NCBI RefSeq assembly: GCF_008369295.1 | Contig: NZ_VOBG01000021.1 | Span: 30,091-94,090 of the forward strand | Source: Pseudomonas sp. ANT_H4 | GTDB taxonomy: Bacteria; Pseudomonadota; Gammaproteobacteria; Pseudomonadales; Pseudomonadaceae | Direction: 5' to 3' | Length of the DNA: 64,000 nucleotides | Part shown: one piece after another, positions 10,645-19,105 of the stretch | Layout of the letters: the number at the start of each line of letters is the position of its first letter | Numbering within the stretch: position 1 is the stretch's first letter | The notes under the pieces: generated by a model | The model's database searches: none | Told to the model about the DNA's origin: nothing | The model's input: only the letters and a program-made list of their open reading frames with translations | Translations under genes and position numbers: made by a program

Positions 10645-11529
10645 CTACGGTAACGCCACTGCACGCTCTTCCAGCAGGCGCACAAAACTGTTCAAGCTTT
10701 GCGACACCGTACCCCGGCGCCAGACCAGCCAGGTGTTCAACAGGCGGAACTCGTCTGCCAGCGGCCACACGCTCACCGCCGTAAAGCCCGGCATGCTTTC
10801 CAGCATGCTACGCGGCATCAACGCCAGCCCCGCACCGGCGCTGACACAGGCGAGCATGCCGTGATAGGACTCCATTTCGAAGATCTTGCCGGGCACCGAG
10901 GCGTCCTGGGAGAACCAGCGTTCAAAGTGGTGCCGGTAGGAACAGTTGGAGCGAAAGGTATAGATGCTCTCGCCGTTAACGTCCTGGCCTCGGGTGATCG
11001 GCGCGTGGTTCAACGGGGCGATTACCACCATCTCCTCCTCGAACACCGCCACGCCTTCCAGGGTCGGGTGCAGCACCGGGCCGTCGACAAAGGCGGCGGC
11101 GAGCCGGCCTGACAGCACGCCCTCGATCATCGTCCCCGAAGGCCCGGTGGTCAGGTCCAGCTCCACCTTGGCGTGCTTCTGGTTATACGCCGCCAACACC
11201 GCCGGAATGCGCACAGCGGCGGTGCTTTCCAGTGAGCCCAGCGCAAACGGCCCCTGGGGCTCCTCCCCGGCGACGGTCATGCGGGCTTCCTGCACCAAGT
11301 CGAGAATGCGCCGGGCATAGCCGAGGAAACTCCACCCGGCAGGTGACAGACGCAGGCGGCTCTTCTCACGGATAAACAGATCCACTCCCAGGTCCTGCTC
11401 CAGTTGCTTGATGCGGGTGGTCAGGTTCGACGGCACCCGATGAATCAACTGCGCGGCAGCACTGATGCTGCCTTGCTCGGCAACGGCTTTGAAAATTTCC
11501 AGCTGGACAAGATCCAAGTCATTCTCCAA
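10645..11529 (-). CDS. ptrR: LysR-family regulator, PtrR (YneJ) type
   Basis: A 294-residue LysR regulator. The winged helix is at residues 5-64 (LEIFKAVAEQGSISAAAQLIHRVPSN split by the recognition helix), followed by a periplasmic-binding-protein-like effector domain. Long stretches match what I recall of E. coli PtrR (YneJ): EPQGPFALGSLESTAAVRIP, TGPSGTMIEGVL and FRSNCSYRHHFERWF. As in E. coli, it sits next to the succinate-semialdehyde dehydrogenase gene, here divergently with 92 bases between starts. It probably controls that gene in response to a putrescine- or GABA-linked metabolite; this is inferred from the family. Confidence 0.88.
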   Translation of the reverse strand: MENDLDLVQLEIFKAVAEQGSISAAAQLIHRVPSNLTTRIKQLEQDLGVDLFIREKSRLRLSPAGWSFLGYARRILDLVQEARMTVAGEEPQGPFALGSLESTAAVRIPAVLAAYNQKHAKVELDLTTGPSGTMIEGVLSGRLAAAFVDGPVLHPTLEGVAVFEEEMVVIAPLNHAPITRGQDVNGESIYTFRSNCSYRHHFERWFSQDASVPGKIFEMESYHGMLACVSAGAGLALMPRSMLESMPGFTAVSVWPLADEFRLLNTWLVWRRGTVSQSLNSFVRLLEERAVALP

Positions 11530-11621
11530 ACGTGAACGTATTGCTTAATATTATTCAGTTCCCGAAAAATATACAGCCCCGTACGCTGGCCTCCTTCTCA
11601 TTCACTGCGCAGGACGGTGCC

Positions 11622-13013
11622 ATGAACGCTATTTCTCACCAGACCCATGCCTTGTCGATCAACCCCGCCAACGGCGAAACAGTCGGCCAGTACCCGTTTG
11701 AATCCGAGTCGCAGCTGGACGCCGCCCTCACCCGCGCCAGCAGCGCCTTCCGCAGCTGGCGCCGCACACCTGTCGGGCAGCGCGCCGAATTGCTGCTGGC
11801 TCTGGCCACCATCCTGCGCGACCAAGCCGAAGCCATGGCGCAGATGATCACCCTGGAAATGGGCAAACCCATCGCCCAGGCCCGTGGCGAAATCGAAAAG
11901 TGCGCGCAACTGGCCGAATGGTACGCCGCCCACGGCCCGGCCATGCTCGCCCCGGAGCCGACCCTGGTGGACAACGGCCAGGCCCATATCGAATACCGCC
12001 CGCTGGGGCCAATCCTCGCCGTGATGCCGTGGAACTTCCCGGTGTGGCAGGTACTGCGCGGCGCCGTGCCGACCCTGCTCAGCGGCAACACCTATGTGCT
12101 CAAGCACGCGCCCAACGTGATGGGCAGCGCGTACTTGATGAAAGAAGCGTTCCAGCGTGCGGGCTTCGCCGACGGCCTGTTCGAAGTGATCAACGTCACC
12201 CCGGACGGCGTGTCCAAGGCCATTGCCGACCCGCGCATCGCCGCCGTCACCCTGACCGGCAGCGTGCGCGCCGGTATGGCCATCGGTTCCCAGGCCGGTG
12301 CAGCCTTGAAAAAATGCGTGCTGGAACTGGGCGGCTCCGATCCATTTATCGTGCTCAACGACGCCAACCTCGACGAAGCCGTGCAAGCCGCCGTGATCGG
12401 CCGCTTCCAGAACAGCGGCCAAGTCTGCGCCGCCGCCAAGCGCCTGATCATCGAAGAAGGCGTGGTAGAAGCTTTCACTGCCAAATTCCTCGAAGCCAGC
12501 CGCAACCTGGTGGTGGGCGACCCAACCGCCATCGACACCTACATCGGCCCAATGGCGCGATCCGACCTGCGCGATGAACTAGACGGGCAAGTCCAGGCCA
12601 CCCTGGCAGAAGGCGCCACCCTCCTGCTGGGCGGTAACAAGGTCAAAGGCCCAGGCAACTTTTACGCGCCGACGGTACTGGCGAACGTCACCGACCAAAT
12701 GACCTCTTTCAAACAGGAACTGTTCGGCCCCGTGGCCTCGATCATCACCGCCCGCGACGCCGAACACGCCGTGGCCCTGGCCAACGACAGCGAATTCGGC
12801 CTGACCGCCAGCGTGTTCACCACCGACCCGGAAAAAGCCCGCAACATTGCCAACGAACTGGAGACCGGCGGCATCTTTATCAATGCCTACAGCGTGTCCG
12901 ACCCTCGGGTATCGTTTGGGGGTGTGAAGAAGAGTGGGTTTGGGCGGGAGTTGTCGCACTTTGGTGTAAGGGAATTCTGCAATGCGCAGACGGTGTGGTT
13001 GAATCGGCGTTAA
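11622..13013 (+). CDS. sad: succinate-semialdehyde dehydrogenase, Sad (YneI) type
   Basis: Oxidises succinate semialdehyde to succinate with NAD(P)+, the last step of putrescine/GABA use; 463 residues. The N-terminal Rossmann part has MPWNFPVWQVLRGAVP near residue 138. The catalytic Glu is in LELGGSDPFIV near residue 234 and the catalytic Cys in NSGQVCAAAKR near residue 268. It aligns by eye along its length with E. coli Sad. An upstream in-frame ATG at 11532 exists, but the chosen start has an AGGA ribosome site and the family N terminus. Divergent from ptrR. Confidence 0.93.
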   Translation: MNAISHQTHALSINPANGETVGQYPFESESQLDAALTRASSAFRSWRRTPVGQRAELLLALATILRDQAEAMAQMITLEMGKPIAQARGEIEKCAQLAEWYAAHGPAMLAPEPTLVDNGQAHIEYRPLGPILAVMPWNFPVWQVLRGAVPTLLSGNTYVLKHAPNVMGSAYLMKEAFQRAGFADGLFEVINVTPDGVSKAIADPRIAAVTLTGSVRAGMAIGSQAGAALKKCVLELGGSDPFIVLNDANLDEAVQAAVIGRFQNSGQVCAAAKRLIIEEGVVEAFTAKFLEASRNLVVGDPTAIDTYIGPMARSDLRDELDGQVQATLAEGATLLLGGNKVKGPGNFYAPTVLANVTDQMTSFKQELFGPVASIITARDAEHAVALANDSEFGLTASVFTTDPEKARNIANELETGGIFINAYSVSDPRVSFGGVKKSGFGRELSHFGVREFCNAQTVWLNRR

Positions 13014-13175
13014 GTCGAGCCAGGTAATGAGAGCACCTTGCTGCTCGACCTGTCCCACGACCTGACCGGCAAAGACGGCGACATAGCACTGGCCATTCAC
13101 CAACTGAGCGAGTTGGGCGAGTTGGGCGTGCTGCTGATGGGCAAACTGATGGACCGCGAAACACCCTGTAGCTAA
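13014..13175 (+). pseudogene. start-less coding fragment in frame after sad
   Basis: Directly after the sad stop the same frame stays open for 53 codons with no ATG or GTG at its start. It encodes TLLLDLSHDLTGKDGDIALA and then IHQLSELGELGVLLMGKLMD, and ends in TAA. Third positions are strongly G/C, as in real Pseudomonas genes. It looks like the C-terminal remnant of a small helical protein, perhaps of the DUF3077/DUF6124 type common in pseudomonads. The family link is a guess. Expression by read-through of the sad stop or from a TTG is possible but unsupported. Confidence 0.45.
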
Positions 13176-13198
13176 AGCCCAGCGCGGCCCTAATGAAA

Positions 13199-13432
13199 CT
13201 AGCCCTTCAACTCACTCAACCGATGGCTCGCCGCGTCGTCATAAGCCACATACAGCGACTCGGCGACCTGGCTTTTAATCGCCTTGGCGCTTTCCAGACC
13301 TAACACAAACCCTTCGGCCTTGCCGCCAGCGCGGTTCAGGTCTTCTTTCGTGTCAGCGCCAGTGATGGCGTCGAGCAGTTTGGCGGCGTGCGGGCCTACG
13401 CCCTTGGGCAGGCTGATCTGATCGATGCTCAT
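13199..13432 (-). CDS. small protein of unknown function
   Basis: 77 residues starting MSIDQISLPKGVG; composition is soluble and helical, with no signal peptide or membrane segment. An AGAGG ribosome site lies 8 bases before the ATG. The frame is open further upstream, but that part runs through an intergenic repeat (13567-13596) and is not credible coding. I do not recognise a family. It is convergent with the sad region. Confidence 0.65.
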   Translation of the reverse strand: MSIDQISLPKGVGPHAAKLLDAITGADTKEDLNRAGGKAEGFVLGLESAKAIKSQVAESLYVAYDDAASHRLSELKG

Positions 13433-13566
13433 TGGGTTACCTCTACCGAGGTGAACGACGGGGTGCTGCGGGTTAGCGAGGTCATTGGCATACCTTGTAG
13501 GCTTGAGGCCGATAGCGCGTGAAACCACTGCCGGGGGTGGCATGGTAGACCGGTATGGGAATAAAG

Positions 13567-13596
13567 GGGCTGCTTTCGGCCAAAAACGGACGTTCA
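13567..13596. repeat. recurrent intergenic motif (GCTTTCGGCC-type)
   Basis: GGCTGCTTTCGGCCAAAAAC followed by GGACGTTCAA. Related sequences occur at 18746-18759 plus 18919-18937 (split by the element at 18760-18918) and at 21613-21643 (GGCTACTTTCGGCTAGGAGC then GGACGGTCAA). It is a short dispersed sequence in intergenic DNA of this genome; its function is unknown. Confidence 0.55.
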
Positions 13597-13722
13597 ACAA
13601 ACACCACTTAAGCCGAAATGGTTAATTCGACGTCTCTGAAAACGTAGTCAATTGAACATCCGATTCTTGCGATAAAGCCTCACAGGTTCGAGGCTAATTT
13701 ATATGGTATGTCTGCTCTATCA

Positions 13723-14751
13723 TCACTTCAGATTGCTCTGAAAAAAGCTCGTCAACTTGTCAAAAGGAATGAGGTCGACGCGATCATAAAGGTCAACATG
13801 GCCAGCGCCAGGAATAATGACGAGCTCCTTGGGTTGGCCAGCGAGCTTGTAAGCTTCTTCGCTGAACTCTCTCGAGTGCGCATCGGCTCCGGCAATGAAC
13901 AGCATCGGACGAGGTGAAATCGTCTCGATGTCATTGAACGGGTAGAAGTTCATGAATTTGATGTTGCTAGTAAGCGTCGGGTGCGTGGTCAGCTCTTTGG
14001 ACGAGCTGGTTGGCGTGTATTCGCCGCGCGGTGTGCGATAAAAATCATAGAACTCACGCTGGATCGGGTGAGTATTCTCGTCCAGTTGGTGCACCGTACC
14101 GCTGGTGTAGAGGGTTTCACCGCCCGTGAACTCTACATAACGCTGCTGTACTGCTTGCGCGATAGTCTCTTGGCGTTGTTCAAGTGTCTGCGAGTGCTTC
14201 AAGCCATTACGATTGGCTGCGCCCATGTCATACATGCTAACCGTTGCGATGGCTTTCATACGTGGGTCGATCTTGGCCGCGCTGATAACGAAGCTACCGC
14301 TGCCACAGATTCCGAGTGCGCCAATCCGCTCCTTATCGATAAAAGGCCGGGTACCGAGAAAATCTACCGCCGCGCTGAAGTCCTCGGCATAAATATCCGG
14401 CGAGACTGCATTGCGTGGTAGCCCCTCGCTTTCGCCCCAGAATGAAAGATCCAGGGACAGTGTCACGAAGCCTTTTTCGGCCATTTTCGTGGCATACAGA
14501 TTAGCGCTTTGCTCCTTGACCGCGCCCATCGGGTGGCCAACAACAATCGCAGGGCTCTTGGTTTTGCCGTCGAGGTTTTTGGGGATAAACAGATTGCCCG
14601 ACACGTTCATTTGATATTGGTTTTTGAAATTGACCTTCTGCACGGTCACTTTGTCGCTGGTATAAAAATTATCCGCGCCGTTGGACATATCGGCTCCTAT
14701 TGCGGAGAGTGAACTGACAAGAAGCGTTAATAAAACAATGATTTTTTTCAT
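13723..14751 (-). CDS. exported alpha/beta hydrolase (YcjY/dienelactone-hydrolase-like)
   Basis: 342 residues. A signal peptide (MKKIIVLLTLLVSSLSAIGA, cleavage near residue 20) predicts a periplasmic enzyme. The hydrolase core shows VVGHPMGAVKEQ near residue 70 and a nucleophile elbow GICGSGSF near residue 149. A cysteine stands where serine is usual, as in dienelactone hydrolases and E. coli YcjY. The acid and His are in IAGADAHSRE and PGAGHVDLYDR near the C terminus. Base composition is lower in GC than its neighbours, consistent with transfer. It precedes a cyclophilin-like protein and an MFS exporter on the same strand. Confidence 0.82.
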   Translation of the reverse strand: MKKIIVLLTLLVSSLSAIGADMSNGADNFYTSDKVTVQKVNFKNQYQMNVSGNLFIPKNLDGKTKSPAIVVGHPMGAVKEQSANLYATKMAEKGFVTLSLDLSFWGESEGLPRNAVSPDIYAEDFSAAVDFLGTRPFIDKERIGALGICGSGSFVISAAKIDPRMKAIATVSMYDMGAANRNGLKHSQTLEQRQETIAQAVQQRYVEFTGGETLYTSGTVHQLDENTHPIQREFYDFYRTPRGEYTPTSSSKELTTHPTLTSNIKFMNFYPFNDIETISPRPMLFIAGADAHSREFSEEAYKLAGQPKELVIIPGAGHVDLYDRVDLIPFDKLTSFFQSNLK

Positions 14752-14776
14752 TGGAACCCCTATCGATGCGCAATAG

Positions 14777-15280
14777 TCAGTTTTGGGAGAACATCACGTT
14801 CACAGCATGGCGACCTAAAACCGGTGCCAGGTTTGCGTTGTCGTCCACACGCCCAAGGCGTGTGTATGCGTATGTCGACTCAAAGGTCGAATAGAAAACA
14901 ACCAGGGTGTCCGTGCCATATAGCATCAGATCACCTCCGTGGATCCTTCCCAGTTTGCTCTCATCGACAGGCAGGACTTCAGGAAGGCTGGCGTATTTTT
15001 CATTGTTGTTGAGATCGCTCATGTCCAGCGTCAGTGGCAGTAGCGTGGCAAACGCACGAGCGGCTGCATTGTCGGCCAAGGTGATGGCGAAGCGTTGTTC
15101 GCCGACGGTCATCCACATGCGAGATTTCTCCGTTATCGAAGACGCCGACACGGCATCATTTATTACGATGTAACTGCTAAGCACGAGAGCTGAATACAGC
15201 AAACCAGGCCAACGAAATGGCCTCTTGGCCCGGACTTGGTGCAGATATGTGTTTGAGGCCCGGTGAATGCTCCTGGTCAT
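14777..15280 (-). CDS. exported cyclophilin-like fold protein
   Basis: 167 residues. The long N terminus carries one hydrophobic segment (WPGLLYSALVLSSYIVIND, about 24-42) that could be a signal sequence or anchor. The rest matches the cyclophilin-like domain found in small bacterial proteins: VGEQRFAITLADNAAARAFA, LLPLTLDMSDLNNNEKYASL, a conserved GDLMLYG turn, and LVVFYSTFESTYAYTRLGRV. This family has no established enzyme activity and is often found beside oxidoreductases or exporters. It lies 25 bases upstream of the exported hydrolase in the same direction and probably forms a unit with it. Confidence 0.75.
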   Translation of the reverse strand: MTRSIHRASNTYLHQVRAKRPFRWPGLLYSALVLSSYIVINDAVSASSITEKSRMWMTVGEQRFAITLADNAAARAFATLLPLTLDMSDLNNNEKYASLPEVLPVDESKLGRIHGGDLMLYGTDTLVVFYSTFESTYAYTRLGRVDDNANLAPVLGRHAVNVMFSQN

Positions 15281-15312
15281 AACCCGTCTCCCGGAACGTG
15301 GCGTGGCGTGGC

Positions 15313-16500
15313 TTAAGCGGTTCGAGAGGGTGTCGAACGTGACGTCAGCACGGTCACCACTGCACCCAGCAGCAGCACGACTGCGCTAGCGACAAAAGTG
15401 CTCTGATAGCCGCGACTATCGAACAGCAGTCCACCGACCGTAGAGCCCAGAGCAATGGCCAGTTGAATCACGGCCACCATCAGACCGCCGCCAGCCTCGG
15501 CATTATTTGGCAAGGCCTGTGCGATCCAACTCCACCAGCCCACCGGGGCCGCAGTCGCCAACAGCCCCCATAATCCCAGCAGTACAGCAACGACAATGGT
15601 CGAACTGCCAAAAGGGATCAGTGTCAAGGCGATCAACGCCATCAAGACCGGAATTGCTATCAATGTCCGGAACAGGCTGCACCTTAGAAATCGGCCGATG
15701 ATCAGGGTGCCGATAAAGCCTGCTGCACCGATCACCAGCAAGATCAACGACAAAGTGGATACATCGACGCGCGTTACCGTTTCAAGGAAGGGCCGCAGAT
15801 AGGTGAACAGCGCAAACTGCCCCATGAAGAAGGCCCCGCAGCCGACCATACCCAGCGCCACTGATCGATTCTTGAACAGTTTGAACACGTTCCCGGAGCC
15901 TGGTATGCGCGACTCCACCTTCATGGCAGGCAGGCTGATGTACATCCAGATGAGAGCAATCCCCGCGACGGGCACAACACAGAAAAAAGCGCCGCGCCAG
16001 CCAATAATCGAGCCCAGATAGCTGCCCAGCGGTGCGGCAATTACTGTAGCCAGCGCGTTACCGCCGTTGAAGATGGCCAACGCCTTCGGCACCTGTGGGG
16101 CGGGTACCAAACGTATGGCCGTCGCAGCGGACATCGACCAGAAACCGCCGATGACCACACCGATGAGCGCACGGCCGACCATGTACGTCTGATAGTCGGG
16201 GGCCAGCCCGACTATCACGCCCGAGACGGCCATCAACCCGGCCAATGCCAACAGCAGTATCTTTCGATCGAGGGTTCTGGCAAACCACGAGATCGACAGG
16301 CTGGTCAGCACGGCAAATGCCCCTGAAATCGCAATGCCTTGCCCGGCCATCCCCTCGGTAACCTGAAGGTCAACGGCCATCGGCGTCAGCAGGCTGACAG
16401 GCATGAACTCAGAAGCAATAAGGGCAAAAACACAAAGCGTCATTGCAAAGACACCGCTCCAGTAGGCGGGAGCCTCGTTGCTGGTGGAAACAGTGTCCAT
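15313..16500 (-). CDS. MFS exporter, NepI-like (DHA1)
   Basis: A 12-TMS proton-driven exporter of 395 residues. Sequence resembles E. coli NepI (purine ribonucleoside exporter): ASEFMPVSLLTPMAVDL near the N terminus, RALIGVVIGGFWSMSAATAI near residue 120, and IAAPLGSYLGSIIGWRGAFF (antiporter motif C). I chose the ATG at 16500 because a GAGG ribosome site lies 5 bases upstream; the ATG at 16527, nine codons earlier, has none. Divergent from a LysR regulator, which probably controls it. The real substrate is unknown. Confidence 0.85.
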   Translation of the reverse strand: MDTVSTSNEAPAYWSGVFAMTLCVFALIASEFMPVSLLTPMAVDLQVTEGMAGQGIAISGAFAVLTSLSISWFARTLDRKILLLALAGLMAVSGVIVGLAPDYQTYMVGRALIGVVIGGFWSMSAATAIRLVPAPQVPKALAIFNGGNALATVIAAPLGSYLGSIIGWRGAFFCVVPVAGIALIWMYISLPAMKVESRIPGSGNVFKLFKNRSVALGMVGCGAFFMGQFALFTYLRPFLETVTRVDVSTLSLILLVIGAAGFIGTLIIGRFLRCSLFRTLIAIPVLMALIALTLIPFGSSTIVVAVLLGLWGLLATAAPVGWWSWIAQALPNNAEAGGGLMVAVIQLAIALGSTVGGLLFDSRGYQSTFVASAVVLLLGAVVTVLTSRSTPSRTA

Positions 16501-16628
16501 CGGGGCCTCACAGTCATTCGTATTCATACCGGTAATAATGACGAACGAATACTCACGCGACTAGCTAATGAATACTTAACAAGGCTATAAGTGTTACTAA
16601 TCAATAGCCATAAAAGGCGCTTCGCACC

Positions 16629-17522
16629 ATGGTCAGAAGAAACCTCAACGATCTGCTGTCTTTCGTGACAGTGGCGCGCGAAGGCAGCTTCACCCGCGCT
16701 GCCGGGGTGCTGGGTGTTACCCAATCTGCGCTGAGTCAGGCAATCAGCGGTCTGGAAGCACGCCTGCAAACCAGGCTGCTGACGCGTACCACCCGCAGCG
16801 TCTCGCCGACCGTCGCTGGCGAGCGGCTACTGCAAGCGATCGGTAATCGCTTCGATGAAATCGAGGCGGAGCTGGATATCCTGACGCAAATGCGCGACAA
16901 ACCTGCGGGCACCGTCCGCATCACCTGCGGCGATCATGTTCTGCGCACAACGTTGCTACCCAAACTCACTACGCTGCTACACGAATACCCGGACATCAAC
17001 GTTGAGTTCGACGTCAATTACGGATTCAGGGACATCGTGGCGGATCGTTTTGATGCAGGCGTACGCCTGGGTGACACCATCGACAAAGACATGATTGCCG
17101 TCCCGATAGGCCCACCATTGCGGATGGCGGCCGTCGCCTTGCCAGCGTACTTTGCCACCCGTGGCATTCCAGAAAATCCGCGCGACTTGATGAACCATAG
17201 CTGTATCAACCAACGCATGCAGACATCAGGCGGGCTCTATGTATGGGACTTTGAGCGGCGAGGCAAACAGGTGAACGTGCGCGTAAACGGCCAGCTTATT
17301 TTCAACACGTCGAGCCATATCGTGGATGCGACATTGGCCGGGTTGGGCATTGCGTACCTGCCAGAAGAGGAGTTTGAACCGCACCTGCGCGCAGGAAGGC
17401 TGGAGCGAGTGCTGGAAGATTGGTGCCCACCGTTTTCTGGCTACTATTTGTATTACCCCAGCCGTCGACAACCCTCACCCGCATTTACGCTGGTTGCCAA
17501 TGCATTGCGCAAAGCAGGGTAG
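16629..17522 (+). CDS. LysR-family transcriptional regulator
   Basis: 297 residues. The N-terminal winged helix is RNLNDLLSFVTVAREGSFTR through GVTQSALSQAISGLEARLQ, followed by an effector domain with the CrgA-like features DVNYGFRDIVADRFDAGVRL and IPLGPPLRMAAVA-type strand (here VPIGPPLRMAAVALP). It lies 128 bases from the divergent exporter start and is the obvious candidate regulator of the exporter, cyclophilin-like and hydrolase unit. Confidence 0.9.
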   Translation: MVRRNLNDLLSFVTVAREGSFTRAAGVLGVTQSALSQAISGLEARLQTRLLTRTTRSVSPTVAGERLLQAIGNRFDEIEAELDILTQMRDKPAGTVRITCGDHVLRTTLLPKLTTLLHEYPDINVEFDVNYGFRDIVADRFDAGVRLGDTIDKDMIAVPIGPPLRMAAVALPAYFATRGIPENPRDLMNHSCINQRMQTSGGLYVWDFERRGKQVNVRVNGQLIFNTSSHIVDATLAGLGIAYLPEEEFEPHLRAGRLERVLEDWCPPFSGYYLYYPSRRQPSPAFTLVANALRKAG

Positions 17523-17653
17523 AGGGGGCGATTTGATGGTTCAGATACAGGTGGCCTCGAACCTAAGCATTGCTCTGCGTTGACAAAAAATGCTGTTCCC
17601 AGTGCAACTAAGTACAACAACCACAGGTAAATGAAGACCATAATCTGATGTCA

Positions 17654-17695
17654 GTTTTGGGCCGAAAGCGGCCCTTCGCGACAGGCAGCAGTCAA
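17654..17695. repeat. dispersed intergenic repeat (GGCCGAAAGCGGCC type)
   Basis: TTTTGGGCCGAAAGCGGCCC followed by TTCGCGACAGGCAGCAGTC. A clearly related sequence is at 22214-22256. The inner part 'gctgcctgtcgcnaccggcag' recurs as hairpins at 20555-20582 and 42681-42700. These look like members of one dispersed intergenic family; the function is unknown. Confidence 0.55.
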
Positions 17696-17721
17696 CCAGA
17701 AGCTGTCATTCAGATGTATCT

Positions 17722-17759
17722 ACGAAGTTGAGGGCGATTCATATTGGCCCTCGCTTCGT
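17722..17759 (-). terminator. hairpin after trmK copy A
   Basis: ACGAAG-TT-GAGGGC ... GCCCTC-G-CTTCGT, a two-part stem of 12 pairs just past the trmK stop. The same structure is at 20612-20649 after copy B (one base changed in the outer stem). No T run, so termination strength is unclear. Confidence 0.5.
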
Positions 17760-17766
17760 CTTAGGC

Positions 17767-18504
17767 TCAACCCAGCAGCTCAGTAATCCAACGGGCCTGC
17801 CGGGCGATGTATTGCACTTTCTCCTCGGGCACTGCCTGCCGCGCATGGGCGAAGTTGGTCAGGGTCTGCTGCTTGTGGCGCAGTATGCGCTGCCACTTGA
17901 CCAGGAACGCCGGGCTGCGTGTCTGCATCAGCAGCGGGCCGAAGTACAGTTGCTCGGCGGTGTACGCCACCGGCCCGGTGCGCTCGGCGACGATGATTTC
18001 GTAGTAAAAGTGGTTTTCCCGCAGCAGTTCCTCGAAGAGGATGCGGTAGCCATTCTCCATCAGCCATTGGCGCAGTGGCTGCTCGCCGCCGTTGGGCTGC
18101 AGGATCAGCCGTTCCTGGCCGCTCAGGCGCGCCTTGCCGCTGTCGAGGATGTCGCGGATCGTCTCGCCGCCCATGCCACAGATGCTGATCGCCGTGATCC
18201 CGTCTTCCGGCTCGATCGCCGCTAGGCCATTGGCCAGGCGCACGGTGACCCGCAGGTCTTGGCCGCTCTCTCGCACGGTGCGTTCGGCCGAGCGGAACGG
18301 CGTTAATGCCACCTCGCCGGCCACTGCCGCCACGATGGCGCCACGGCGCATCAACGCCACCGGCAGGTAGCCGTGATCCGAGCCGATATCGGCCAGGCGC
18401 GCACCTGCTGGCACATGCGCTGCCACGCGCTCCAGGCGCATGGACAATGTCTGTTCGTTCAACTGCAGTTCCTTTTCACCACGAATGTGCGACACCTTTG
18501 GCAT
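17767..18504 (-). CDS. trmK: tRNA (adenine(22)-N1)-methyltransferase-type protein, copy A
   Basis: A 245-residue SAM-dependent methyltransferase of the TrmK family (COG2384), which methylates A22 of tRNA at N1. The SAM-binding motif I is LADIGSDHGYLPVALM near residue 37, followed by GEVALTPFRSAERTVRESG, and the family strand ISICGMGGETIRDIL near residue 106. A C-terminal helical, coiled-coil-prone domain follows. It differs from copy B (20657-21394) at eight residues, all after about residue 148. The role is inferred from the family; I cannot say which copy is the ancestral one. Confidence 0.85.
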   Translation of the reverse strand: MPKVSHIRGEKELQLNEQTLSMRLERVAAHVPAGARLADIGSDHGYLPVALMRRGAIVAAVAGEVALTPFRSAERTVRESGQDLRVTVRLANGLAAIEPEDGITAISICGMGGETIRDILDSGKARLSGQERLILQPNGGEQPLRQWLMENGYRILFEELLRENHFYYEIIVAERTGPVAYTAEQLYFGPLLMQTRSPAFLVKWQRILRHKQQTLTNFAHARQAVPEEKVQYIARQARWITELLG

Positions 18505-18759
18505 GAGTGCGAGCGACGCATAATGCGTGGTGAGGAAGGCCGGGTAAAGCGTCGGCAGAGTTACATCGTCTGCAGCGGGAAGCGTCGCGCAAACCCGTCG
18601 ATGAGACCCCGGATTTTTTCTTCTCCCAGGCCAGAAGCCCCTGCGCCGAGCGCGAGGATTTTTCGACGCAACTGCGTAGCTTTTTGGCTTGGATGGTTTC
18701 AGAGCAGATTTAGAAAGGGTGCCAGCCAGGTTCAGGCATTGGGACGGCTGCTTTCGGCC
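18505..18759. other. intergenic DNA upstream of trmK copy A
   Basis: Up to 18685 this is the upstream end of the direct repeat. The rest is diverged similarity to the region after copy B, ending in the recurrent GCTTTCGGCC motif. No credible gene was seen. Confidence 0.5.
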
Positions 18760-18918
18760 CAGGCTGTGTAAAAACGTTTTTCAGTGCGACAGGTACTCAA
18801 AACCAGACTGGAAATCGCGTTTCTACGCAAAATCCACATCTGCTGACGTGCCGATAAATTTCAGATTTAACGTAGAAGCGCACACTTCAATTTTGGCGAC
18901 GCGTTTTTACACACTCTG
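18760..18918. mobile_element. 159-bp MITE-like element with terminal inverted repeats
   Basis: The ends are CAGGCTGTGTAAAAACG (18760-18776) and CGTTTTTACACACTCTG (18902-18918). Taken as inverted repeats they match at 15 of 17 positions. GGCC flanks both ends (18756-18759 and 18919-18922) and reads as a 4-base target duplication. Removing the element and one GGCC restores GCTTTCGGCCAGAAGCGG, which matches the recurrent motif found intact elsewhere in the window. It is too short to encode a transposase and has no open frame. The parental insertion sequence is not in this window. Confidence 0.72.
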
Positions 18919-19105
18919 GGCCAGAAGCGGAAGTTCAAGCATTGACTGGGGATGCCTACCAGAGCGGGGTAGTCCAAGCAGTCATTCAATGCGCCTACAA
19001 AAGTAGGGTCGATTCAGCTGGATGCGTTTTTTTGATTTCAAACCCTTGCGAAGGGTAATAGATTACTTATTGAACATTTCGGAAAAAAGCGTAACATTGC
19101 CGGCT

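Larger units (their letters stand above)
17701..18685. repeat. 985-bp direct repeat, copy A (carries trmK-A)
   Basis: Pairs with 20591-21575 at a constant offset of 2890 bases. The copies agree at nearly all positions. They include the 3' hairpin, all of trmK and about 180 bases of upstream DNA. The differences are concentrated in the part that encodes the C-terminal half of TrmK. Similarity continues in diverged form to about 18759 and 21629. Confidence 0.93.
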
